Positions 16,981-22,872 of a stretch of 22,872 bases of DNA are shown here, piece by piece. Within the stretch, counting starts at the first letter, position 1. The number at the start of each line of letters is the position of its first letter. The notes beneath the pieces were generated by a model. That model was given only the letters and a program-made list of their open reading frames with translations. It made no database searches and was not told the DNA's origin. The stretch lies in NCBI GenBank assembly GCA_024743015.1, contig JANSXJ010000008.1, positions 1 through 22,872 of the forward strand, given 5' to 3'. Origin of the DNA: Hyphomonas sp. (lineage in GTDB: Bacteria > Pseudomonadota > Alphaproteobacteria > Caulobacterales > Hyphomonadaceae). The position numbers were made by a program, and so were the translations under genes.

Positions 16981-17355
16981 ATGAAACTGTTCACCGCCCT
17001 TCGGATACTCCTGCTCGCCGTAGCCGCTTTCGGCTATTTCGCGAACGGAGCGCAGGCACATCTTAAAATCACCAAAGGTGAGTCGCTCAGCTTGATGCTG
17101 TGCAGCACCGACTCTCCAAGAACGGTGACGCTGGATCTGCCAGGCACCCCGGCTCAGGAAGATCCCGAGTCGTGTTGCGGGGATTGCACGCCGCCCGTTG
17201 CAATCACGCAGCCGCATGTGTCGCCAAAGGCCCGGTCGCTTCCTTTTGCGCAGCTGCTCCCTTTTCACTTACCAGCCGCGGTGTTTCCAAGATCGCCGCT
17301 TTGGCCGGGCGCACCGCCCCAGGGCCCACCATCAATTCACAAACACTCAGCCTAA
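16981..17355 (+). CDS. DUF2946-like small exported Cys-rich protein
   Basis: A 124-residue protein with signal peptide (MKLFTALRILLLAVAAFGYFANGAQA), then LMLCSTDS (Cys41), ESCCGDCTPP (Cys65, 66, 69) and a Pro-rich C-terminus ending APPQGPPS, the usual layout of DUF2946. Members often sit beside copper-responsive outer-membrane genes, and the cysteines suggest metal binding; both are inference here. No clear Shine-Dalgarno before the ATG. It is 68 bases after the DUF3598-like gene and 46 bases before the Met-rich outer-membrane protein, which is its likely partner. Confidence 0.7.
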   Translation: MKLFTALRILLLAVAAFGYFANGAQAHLKITKGESLSLMLCSTDSPRTVTLDLPGTPAQEDPESCCGDCTPPVAITQPHVSPKARSLPFAQLLPFHLPAAVFPRSPLWPGAPPQGPPSIHKHSA

Positions 17356-17401
17356 CCCTGAAATTCGGTACATTCGTGCCGACCTGTTTGTGAGATAAAT
17401 T

Positions 17402-18487
17402 ATGAAAATCAAACTCCTCCTGAGCGCCGCCCTTCTCTGTGGCGCGCTCCCCGCCATGGCGCATGAAGGCGATGGCGGCAATGTAGCCTACGCCACTGAC
17501 CATGCCCCGATCGGCGTCATGGCCGATCATCGCCACAAGAAAGGCGAGTGGATGACGTCCTATCGCTACATGTATATGGACATGTCCGGAAACCGCGACG
17601 GTGATGACAGTCTTTCGCCGGAAGACATTGTCACCACTGTCGCCAATCCATTCGCCAACCCACCCATGATGCCGCCAACATTGCGCGTGGTTCCAACCGA
17701 TATGCCGATGCAGATGCACATGCTCGGCGGCATGTATGGTCTGACCGACCGCATCACGCTTATGGCGATGGGCATGTACGTCTCCAAGGAGATGGATCAC
17801 ATCACCTTTCAGAGCCCGATGGGCACAACGCGTCTTGGCGAGTTCACGACCGAAACTGCCGGTATTGGAGACACCACAGTCGGCGCGATTATCGGGCTGG
17901 ATGACGGCTCTTTTGAGCATCGCCAGATCAATCTCGGCCTCGCTTTGTCTTTGCCAACCGGGTCGATCGAGGAAACTGATCAGATCTTGACGCCGATGGG
18001 CACGACGCCGAGTCCGCGCCTGCCCTATCCTATGCAATTGGGCTCTGGCACCTTTGACCTCAAACCGTCTCTTACGGCGCGCTCCCGAACGGGCAATTGG
18101 AGCTATGGCGCTCAGGCGTCCGCCATCATTCGGCTCGACGAGAATGATGAGGGATACACGGTTGGTGATGTCGCCGAAGCCACGGCCTGGCTCGCCTATG
18201 AACCTCAGCCCTGGGTCTCGTTTTCGGGGCGTTTGAAAGCGAGATCGGTTGGCCAGATCGAAGGTGATGACCCGCTTATTCGCGCACCCGTCCAGACCGC
18301 TGATCCTGCCAATCATGGCGGTGAGACAGTCGAAGCACTGCTCGGGATCAACCTCGCGGGGCAAGCCGGCTGGCAACAAGGGCACCGGATCGCGGCTGAG
18401 CTGGGGCTTCCCGTTATGAGGGATCTCAATGGTCCCCAAATGGAAACGGACCTCACCTTTACGCTTGGTTGGCAAAAAGCCTTCTAA
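17402..18487 (+). CDS. Met/His-rich outer-membrane beta-barrel protein (transporter family)
   Basis: A 361-residue exported protein: signal peptide 1-20 (ending LPAMA), mature N-terminus HEGDGG, then ADHRHKKGEWMTSYRYMYMDMSGNRDG and long runs rich in Met (PTDMPMQMHMLGGMYG, LMAMGMYVSKEM). The rest alternates short beta strands and ends in TLGWQKAF with terminal Phe, as in outer-membrane barrels of the type annotated only as transporter or phenol-degradation MetA-like. Met and His enrichment fits copper or silver handling. It follows the DUF2946-like gene and is closed by a strong terminator. No cluster operator, so it is probably functionally separate from the catabolic regulon. Confidence 0.75.
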   Translation: MKIKLLLSAALLCGALPAMAHEGDGGNVAYATDHAPIGVMADHRHKKGEWMTSYRYMYMDMSGNRDGDDSLSPEDIVTTVANPFANPPMMPPTLRVVPTDMPMQMHMLGGMYGLTDRITLMAMGMYVSKEMDHITFQSPMGTTRLGEFTTETAGIGDTTVGAIIGLDDGSFEHRQINLGLALSLPTGSIEETDQILTPMGTTPSPRLPYPMQLGSGTFDLKPSLTARSRTGNWSYGAQASAIIRLDENDEGYTVGDVAEATAWLAYEPQPWVSFSGRLKARSVGQIEGDDPLIRAPVQTADPANHGGETVEALLGINLAGQAGWQQGHRIAAELGLPVMRDLNGPQMETDLTFTLGWQKAF

Positions 18488-18501
18488 AACGGCTCAACTA
18501 A

Positions 18502-18529
18502 AAAAGCCGGGCTCTCGAGCCCGGCTTTT
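18502..18529. terminator. Bidirectional intrinsic terminator
   Basis: A perfect 12-base stem, AAAAGCCGGGCT with AGCCCGGCTTTT, encloses the tetraloop CTCG, giving a U tract on either strand. It lies between the convergent ends of the Met-rich outer-membrane gene and the DUF1838 gene, 14 bases past one stop and 22 past the other. Confidence 0.93.
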
Positions 18530-18551
18530 GATTTTGAGTTTCTAGACCGAT

Positions 18552-19472
18552 CTACTCACTCGTACGATCTGGTTTAGGGATCGAGCCGTCGACAATCCCT
18601 TTATAGTACTTCCAGCTGGTCATGTTCTTGCGCGGATCACCGGAAGGTGGCGGGCTCGTATATTCCGGATAATGGGTTGCGATCTCCGCCTTCATCGTAT
18701 CGGAGAGCTGGTCGAAGCTCTCCAGCTTGTAACCGGCTGTGTGCATGTACAGCATGCCTTCGCGACCATTCATGTTCATCCATGGCAGCCAGTCCGCCAT
18801 CCGCGCCCAGCCAACGGTGATCTTTGCAGAGTCCTGATTGGGGTCGAGCAAGTCATCCGTGCGCCCGAAGAAGTTGAACATCTCTGTCGCGTGATAGGTG
18901 CCCCCAATCTCTTTCTGGAATTCGCCGCCGAGAGGGTTTGGATACCAGAGCGGCACTGTGCTGCGCATCCACCACGTGCCGTCTTCGCCAATCTCACCAC
19001 GCCATTGCAATGGCGAACCATCGCGATTGGTCTCATACATTTTGAAGTTCACCGGGTCATTTGCCACGTGGAGCACATCCACGGTTTCGCCCGTCCAAGG
19101 ATTGTCCCAGGTCGAGAGTACTTCACCTGTATCCTTGTCTTTGTATAGCAGGATCTCGCGCGAAACGAGGTGCAGGCCTTTACCGAGCGTTTCGTCGTCG
19201 AGCGTCGAGCAGGCCCGAATGTTCATGCCTTCGACATCGAAGACGTGCATGTCTTTCTCACCCTGTTTGCGGGTCAACGCGATGCCATGCCACCAATAGA
19301 CCTCAGGTTGGTCATCGACAGTTGAGCACATGATTTTGCGCATGATAGTGAGTGAGTCAGCAGCGTCTGTTGGATCGAGCTGCGCGCCTTCCTGCGCCTG
19401 GCTGAGCGTCGCGCAAGCCGACAAAGCCGCGACGGAAGCCCCAATTGCTGCGATTTTTGAAACGAGTTTCAT
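18552..19472 (-). CDS. DUF1838 family lipoprotein
   Basis: A 306-residue exported lipoprotein: MKLVSKIAAIGASVAALSAC with lipidated Cys20 and Ala next, so outer-membrane sorting is likely. The mature part, from DAADSLTIMRKIMCSTVDDQPEVYWWHG through HVFDVEGMNIRACSTLDDE, TWDNPWTGETVDVLHVANDPVNF and SAKITVGWARMADWLPWMNM, matches the DUF1838 family. Its function has not been established; the Trp-rich strands suggest a lipocalin-like ligand pocket. GGAGGTGG precedes the ATG, and the perfect palindromic operator abuts that ribosome site, 12 bases from the start. It follows the symporter gene on the same strand by 39 bases but has its own operator. Convergent end closed by a terminator. Confidence 0.85.
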   Translation of the reverse strand: MKLVSKIAAIGASVAALSACATLSQAQEGAQLDPTDAADSLTIMRKIMCSTVDDQPEVYWWHGIALTRKQGEKDMHVFDVEGMNIRACSTLDDETLGKGLHLVSREILLYKDKDTGEVLSTWDNPWTGETVDVLHVANDPVNFKMYETNRDGSPLQWRGEIGEDGTWWMRSTVPLWYPNPLGGEFQKEIGGTYHATEMFNFFGRTDDLLDPNQDSAKITVGWARMADWLPWMNMNGREGMLYMHTAGYKLESFDQLSDTMKAEIATHYPEYTSPPPSGDPRKNMTSWKYYKGIVDGSIPKPDRTSE

Positions 19473-19484
19473 AGGTCCACCTCC

Positions 19485-19500
19485 AAATGATATATCATTT
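19485..19500. promoter_or_regulatory. Cluster operator, copy 4 (perfect palindrome upstream of DUF1838)
   Basis: AAATGATATATCATTT is a perfect 16-base palindrome and defines the consensus. It fills most of the 39-base gap between the symporter stop and the DUF1838 start and directly touches the GGAGG ribosome site, so any DUF1838 promoter must overlap it or lie within the symporter 3' end. Confidence 0.85.
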
Positions 19501-19511
19501 AAGTGGCACGG

Positions 19512-20960
19512 TTATTTGCTCTCGCCAACCCTTAACTCGCTCGACGCGGGAGTTTTTCTCGTCACACCCGCCAATCCCATGGCTGCAAATGCACCGAGCC
19601 ATGGCGCAATCGTTGTCCAGATACCGCCCGGTCCCGCGTCGATCCAACCGACTTCGTAAGCCACCGCGAGGCCAAATCCCGTGACCATTCCCGTCAACAC
19701 CGTTCGCCCCCGCGGTTTGAACCCTATCGTGCGAGCGACCACGACCGGACCAAACGCAGCTCCAAGAGCCACCCACGCGAACAGGATGCGTTTGAAAATG
19801 CTCGACGGCGCCAACAAGGTGAGCAAAACAGCAGCTATGCAGACCGCGACGATAGCAAGGCGGGACACCAAGACTTCCCGCCCGCCTAGCGCTCGCCCGA
19901 GACCGAGATCGTGCGACACCGCACCGCCCGCCACCAGCAATTGGCTGTCTACCGTCGACATGATCGCGGACAAGGTCGTAGCGGCGACGATACCTGCGAA
20001 AATTGGCGGTAAAAGGTCTTCCGCGAGCGTGAAGAAAACGCTTTCCGGCGCCGCGTCGCCGCCAAGGATCGCGCGGCCAGATAGTCCCAATACCGCCATC
20101 CCAGCGAAGACCAGCGCCGCCCAGCTCATCGCCACAGCTGCGCCTTTCACACGCGCACCTGTATCTTTGGTGGCCATGATCCATGCAACAAGATGAGGTT
20201 GTCCGAGCGCGCCAAATCCAGTCGCCGTCAGACCGAGAACAAAGCCGGCCGCTGCCCAACCCGCACGCGCGCCGAAGACGCTACCATAAGCTTCGGGCGC
20301 GTCGGCCATGGCCTGTGAAATGCCAGGCAGCCCACCGGCCTCGGCAAACGCCAGGGCCGGCAACAAGACGGCCACAAAAGCCATCAGCAATCCTTGAATG
20401 GTGTCGGTCAATGAAACCGCTAGAAAGCCGCCTAGAAAAACATAGGCGAGAATGATCAGCGCCCCGATGACAACGCCCGGCACAAAGCCTGTTTCGAAGA
20501 TGTCATTGATCGCCGTTCCAGCCCCTTGGAATTGCCCCGCGACGTAGAATGAGAAACAGATCGCGATCAGGATCGACGCGACGATCCGAATGAGCCTCGC
20601 TGAGCCGGGATGCGCGTATTGCGTCATGAATTCGGTGAGGGTCAACTGCCCTTCATCCCGGCTCGCGGATTGGAGCACGCCGCCCGCCCAAAGCCAGACC
20701 GCTGCGTATCCTGCAATGATACCCGGCACCATCCATAAAGCCGACGGTCCAGCCACAAAGACAAAGCCGGAAAAGCCAAGCAAAACCCACGCACTGGAGC
20801 TGGAGGCCGCATATGCGAGCCCGGCAACCCACGGGCCCAAATTGCGTCCACCCAACAGGAAGTCCTCTTGAGACTTGGCGCGCTGCGCTGCCCACAAGCC
20901 CACCCCGAACAGGATCGCCGAGTAGATCAACAGCGTGATCAGTGCTGGTAAATTCTGCAA
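19512..20960 (-). CDS. Sodium:solute symporter (SSS family, PutP-like)
   Basis: A 482-residue inner-membrane symporter with about thirteen hydrophobic segments. Family signals: the early loop KSQEDFLLGGRNLGPWVAGLA, the Na+-site helix AASSSSAWVLLGFSG, FGALGQPHLVAWIMA (the G-x-x-GQPH block typical of PutP), and ATTLSAIMSTVDSQLLVAGGAVSHD (the second SSS signature). PutP itself carries proline, but substrate cannot be read. The start is TTG at 20960 with the strong GGGGAGGTG seven bases upstream. It lies 36 bases after the HMG-CoA-lyase-like gene, so the two form an operon controlled from the double operator at 21993-22026. Confidence 0.92.
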   Translation of the reverse strand: MQNLPALITLLIYSAILFGVGLWAAQRAKSQEDFLLGGRNLGPWVAGLAYAASSSSAWVLLGFSGFVFVAGPSALWMVPGIIAGYAAVWLWAGGVLQSASRDEGQLTLTEFMTQYAHPGSARLIRIVASILIAICFSFYVAGQFQGAGTAINDIFETGFVPGVVIGALIILAYVFLGGFLAVSLTDTIQGLLMAFVAVLLPALAFAEAGGLPGISQAMADAPEAYGSVFGARAGWAAAGFVLGLTATGFGALGQPHLVAWIMATKDTGARVKGAAVAMSWAALVFAGMAVLGLSGRAILGGDAAPESVFFTLAEDLLPPIFAGIVAATTLSAIMSTVDSQLLVAGGAVSHDLGLGRALGGREVLVSRLAIVAVCIAAVLLTLLAPSSIFKRILFAWVALGAAFGPVVVARTIGFKPRGRTVLTGMVTGFGLAVAYEVGWIDAGPGGIWTTIAPWLGAFAAMGLAGVTRKTPASSELRVGESK

Positions 20961-20996
20961 GCCGACACCTCCCCAGATTGGCCTTGTGGGTCTCCG

Positions 20997-21947
20997 CTAT
21001 TCCGCAGCTGCGGGCACGGGTGCACCCTTAAAGCCAAGCGGCAGTCCTGCGCGCGGCGTAAACCCATACAGTTCCTCGCCCGGAAGCGCCGCCGAGACAA
21101 TGTCGCGCGTCGCCATTAACGCTTCGAGATCAATCCCGGTGTCCACGCCCATCGATTCGAACATGAAGACCAAATCTTCGGTCACGACATTGCCGCTGGC
21201 ACCGGGAGCCGTCGGGCAGCCGCCAAGCCCGCCAAGGGAACTGTCAAATGTCGTAATGCCCTCTTCGTAAGCGGCCATGACATTCGCGAGACCAAGCCCC
21301 CGCGTATTGTGCAAATGAACGCCGGTCAGATTTTCATCTCCGACCACTCTGCGCACGGCCCGGATCAGGTGTCGCATCGAGGCCGGATCACCGTAGCCCG
21401 TCGTATCGGACAGCCCGACCTCGTCACAACCGGCAGCCATCAGGCGTTCAGCGGATTTGAGAATAACCTGCTCATCAATGGGCCCTTCCAGGGTGCACCC
21501 AAACGCCGTCGACAAGGATCCTTCAAAGTGCGGACGTTTGCCATCAGATTGCTCCGCGATCAGGTTTGCGATGGCCTTGGCCTCGTCGATAACCTGATCA
21601 TGGGTGCGGCGAATATTGCGCAACGAGTGTGTTTCGCTGACCGATAGCGGCAATGTAATCTTGTGCGCTCCAGCCGCGATGGCGAGCTGCGCCCCTTTCA
21701 GGTTCGGCACCAGAACAGCAACTTCGAGGCCCGGAATTTGAACGGCGTGGCGAACGATTTCGTCAGTATCCGCCATTTGGGGCAGCAGTTTGGGTGAGAC
21801 AAAGGAGCCCACCTCGATCTCTTTGACACCTGCTGCCGCGAGCGCTGAGATCCACCGCTTCTTGTCTTCGGTTGGCATGATCCCACTGCAGTTCTGGAGG
21901 CCATCGCGCGGACCGACTTCACTGATCAAAACGTTACTTGTGGTCAT
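20997..21947 (-). CDS. Hydroxymethylglutaryl-CoA lyase-like enzyme
   Basis: A 316-residue TIM-barrel lyase of the HMG-CoA lyase branch of the DRE-TIM family; the known reaction splits 3-hydroxy-3-methylglutaryl-CoA into acetyl-CoA and acetoacetate. Metal and catalytic positions are present: EVGPRDGLQN (Arg14, Asp15), HLHNTRG (His211, His213), GGCPTAPGASGN (Cys244, Asn253), TED. The usual HDTYG after the metal His pair is HNTRG here, a change near the active site that may shift specificity to another branched 3-hydroxyacyl-CoA. ATG 21947 has GAGG upstream; the frame is open far further back, but that stretch is antisense to the CoA-transferase. First gene of a minus-strand operon with the symporter. 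Confidence 0.88.
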   Translation of the reverse strand: MTTSNVLISEVGPRDGLQNCSGIMPTEDKKRWISALAAAGVKEIEVGSFVSPKLLPQMADTDEIVRHAVQIPGLEVAVLVPNLKGAQLAIAAGAHKITLPLSVSETHSLRNIRRTHDQVIDEAKAIANLIAEQSDGKRPHFEGSLSTAFGCTLEGPIDEQVILKSAERLMAAGCDEVGLSDTTGYGDPASMRHLIRAVRRVVGDENLTGVHLHNTRGLGLANVMAAYEEGITTFDSSLGGLGGCPTAPGASGNVVTEDLVFMFESMGVDTGIDLEALMATRDIVSAALPGEELYGFTPRAGLPLGFKGAPVPAAAE

Positions 21948-21992
21948 GGTTGTTGCCTCATTTAATGATCCATACGGCGTGACCTGATTGCC

Positions 21993-22008
21993 AAATGATA
22001 TATCTAAT
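21993..22008. promoter_or_regulatory. Cluster operator, copy 5a (lyase / CoA-transferase divergent promoter)
   Basis: AAATGATATATCTAAT, with the left half and core identical to the consensus. It lies 45 bases from the lyase start. A second copy begins 18 bases further on. Confidence 0.8.
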
Positions 22009-22010
22009 GC

Positions 22011-22026
22011 AATTGATATATCTATT
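22011..22026. promoter_or_regulatory. Cluster operator, copy 5b (tandem second site)
   Basis: AATTGATATATCTATT, sharing the TGATATATC core and with one A-to-T change in the left arm. It repeats copy 5a at an 18-base interval and is 53 bases from the CoA-transferase start. The pair may allow cooperative binding or separate control of the two divergent operons. Confidence 0.75.
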
Positions 22027-22079
22027 AAAGATGTGCGGAACAGCGCTTTTAGCGTTACAGTCCAATGGGAGAGGATCGT

Positions 22080-22872
22080 ATGAGCACTGAAACAGGCCTG
22101 CTGTCTGGAATCAAGGTCATTGAATTCACGCATATGGTGATGGGGCCAGCGGCCGGACTCGTGCTCGCGGACCTCGGTGCAGACGTAATCAAGGTCGAGC
22201 CTGTAGGCGGCGACAAGACGCGGGGGTTGCGAGGATCGGGCGCGGGCTATTTCTCCATGTACAATCGAAACAAGAAAAGTCTGTCGATCGATCTCAAGTC
22301 CGCGGAAGGCAAAGAGCTCGCTCTGAAACTGATCGACGAGGCAGACGTATTCATCGAGAATTTCCGGCCCGGCGCGCTCGAAAAACTGGGCTTTGGGTAC
22401 GAGGCCCTTTCCTCCCGAAATCCGAAACTGATTTATTGCTCGGAAAAAGGATTCCTCGACGGCCCCTATTCGCATCGAACAGCGCTCGATGAAGTGGCCC
22501 AAATGATGGGTGGTCTGGCTTATATGACGGGTCCGCCCGGACGTCCGCTGCGCGCAGGCAGCAGTGTGATCGACGTGACTGGCGGAATGTTTGGAGCCAT
22601 CGCCGTGCTCGCGGCGCTGCAGGACCGCACGCGGACCGGGAAAGGACGCCATGTCAGCGCATCACTCTATGAGACGACAGTCTTTCTCGTCGGTCAGCAT
22701 ATGGCGCAGTATGCCGTCACCGGCACGCCAGCAGCGCCGATGCCAGCGCGCATCTCGGCATGGGCTGTCTATGACGTGTTTGACGTCAAGGATGATGAAA
22801 AAGTCTTTGTCGGTGTCGTCTCGGACACGCAATGGCGCGCGTTCTGTAAAGCGTTCTCGCTGACCGAATGGG
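22080..22872 (+). CDS. CaiB/BaiF family CoA-transferase, 3' end cut by window edge
   Basis: Family III CoA-transferase; 264 codons are visible of about 380-410 expected. These enzymes move CoA from a donor such as succinyl-CoA to a carboxylic acid. Visible marks: LSGIKVIEFTHMVMGPAAGLVLADLGADVIKVEP (9-41), NRNKKSLSIDLKSAEGK (63-78), VFIENFRPGALEKLG (90-104) and TALDEVAQMMGG, whose Asp137 aligns with the catalytic aspartate by position. The ATG at 22080 has GGGAGAGGA five bases upstream. Divergent from the HMG-CoA-lyase-like gene with two operators between, suggesting that transferase makes the CoA ester the lyase cleaves. The family includes a human enzyme acting on glutarate and 3-hydroxy-3-methylglutarate, which would fit, but the substrate is inferred. 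Confidence 0.93.
   Translation, partial: MSTETGLLSGIKVIEFTHMVMGPAAGLVLADLGADVIKVEPVGGDKTRGLRGSGAGYFSMYNRNKKSLSIDLKSAEGKELALKLIDEADVFIENFRPGALEKLGFGYEALSSRNPKLIYCSEKGFLDGPYSHRTALDEVAQMMGGLAYMTGPPGRPLRAGSSVIDVTGGMFGAIAVLAALQDRTRTGKGRHVSASLYETTVFLVGQHMAQYAVTGTPAAPMPARISAWAVYDVFDVKDDEKVFVGVVSDTQWRAFCKAFSLTEW

Noticed and set aside
17204..18475. A 423-codon minus-strand frame
   Set aside because: Antisense to the Met-rich outer-membrane protein, which has a signal peptide and barrel pattern; the antisense product shows no domain.
21948..22652. N-terminal extension of the HMG-CoA-lyase-like frame
   Set aside because: The extra 235 codons are antisense to the CoA-transferase and cross both operators; the family N-terminus begins at the ATG at 21947.
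1..22872. Genomic island or mobile element borders, tRNA attachment sites, CRISPR repeats
   Set aside because: No integrase, transposase, tRNA or regularly spaced direct repeat was found on reading both strands.

Overview
The window is gene-dense (22.9 kb, 18 complete protein genes plus one truncated at each edge, no gap above about 165 bases). It looks like a chromosomal catabolic region of an alphaproteobacterium. The moderately high GC, the TonB receptor style, the Tat and lipoprotein signals and the gene mix recall marine Hyphomonadaceae or sphingomonads. The lineage is an inference from style, not from a marker gene. There are no rRNAs, tRNAs, insertion sequences, CRISPR arrays or phage genes.

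Layout. Bases 1-1157 (minus) hold an acyl-CoA dehydrogenase running off the left edge. Bases 1278-2899 (plus) hold a hotdog thioesterase overlapping purT, followed by a REP-like palindromic repeat. Bases 3022-5411 (minus) form an operon of a DUF1330 protein, a lipoprotein and a saccharopine-dehydrogenase-like reductase. Bases 5504-8217 (plus) form a tight operon of a two-domain VOC protein, a zinc-free MDR reductase and an alpha/beta-hydrolase-fold protein with His at the nucleophile position. An MFS carrier (8214-9722, minus) and a Tat-exported flavin amine oxidase (9819-11216, plus) diverge from one control region. A cysteine-synthase-like PLP enzyme and an Lrp/AsnC regulator diverge at 12251-12300. 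Then come a CpeT-like lipoprotein and a TonB receptor (12756-16242, minus), a DUF3598-like protein (16406-16912, plus), a probable copper-related pair (16981-18487, plus), a DUF1838 lipoprotein, an Na+/solute symporter and an HMG-CoA-lyase-like enzyme (18552-21947, minus), and a CaiB/BaiF CoA-transferase running off the right edge (22080 onward, plus).

The main discovery is a shared operator. A 16-bp palindrome, AAATGATATATCATTT and close variants, occurs six times at five intergenic loci (5446, 9776, 16290, 19485, and twice at 21993-22026) and was not noticed elsewhere in the window. It sits before the TonB receptor, both carriers, the flavin oxidase, DUF1838, the VOC/MDR/hydrolase operon, the DUF1330 operon, DUF3598 and the lyase/transferase pair. 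This marks them as one regulon whose repressor or activator gene is probably outside the window.

Working model (inference). An unknown, probably fairly large organic substrate is imported by the TonB receptor and processed at the envelope by lipid-anchored proteins (flavin oxidase, DUF1838, CpeT-like and one unassigned). It then enters by the MFS or symporter and is broken down by reductases, the hydrolase-like protein, CoA-transferase and lyase to central CoA esters. The substrate cannot be read from the sequence. purT, the cysteine-synthase/Lrp pair and the copper-like pair lack the operator and are probably bystanders.
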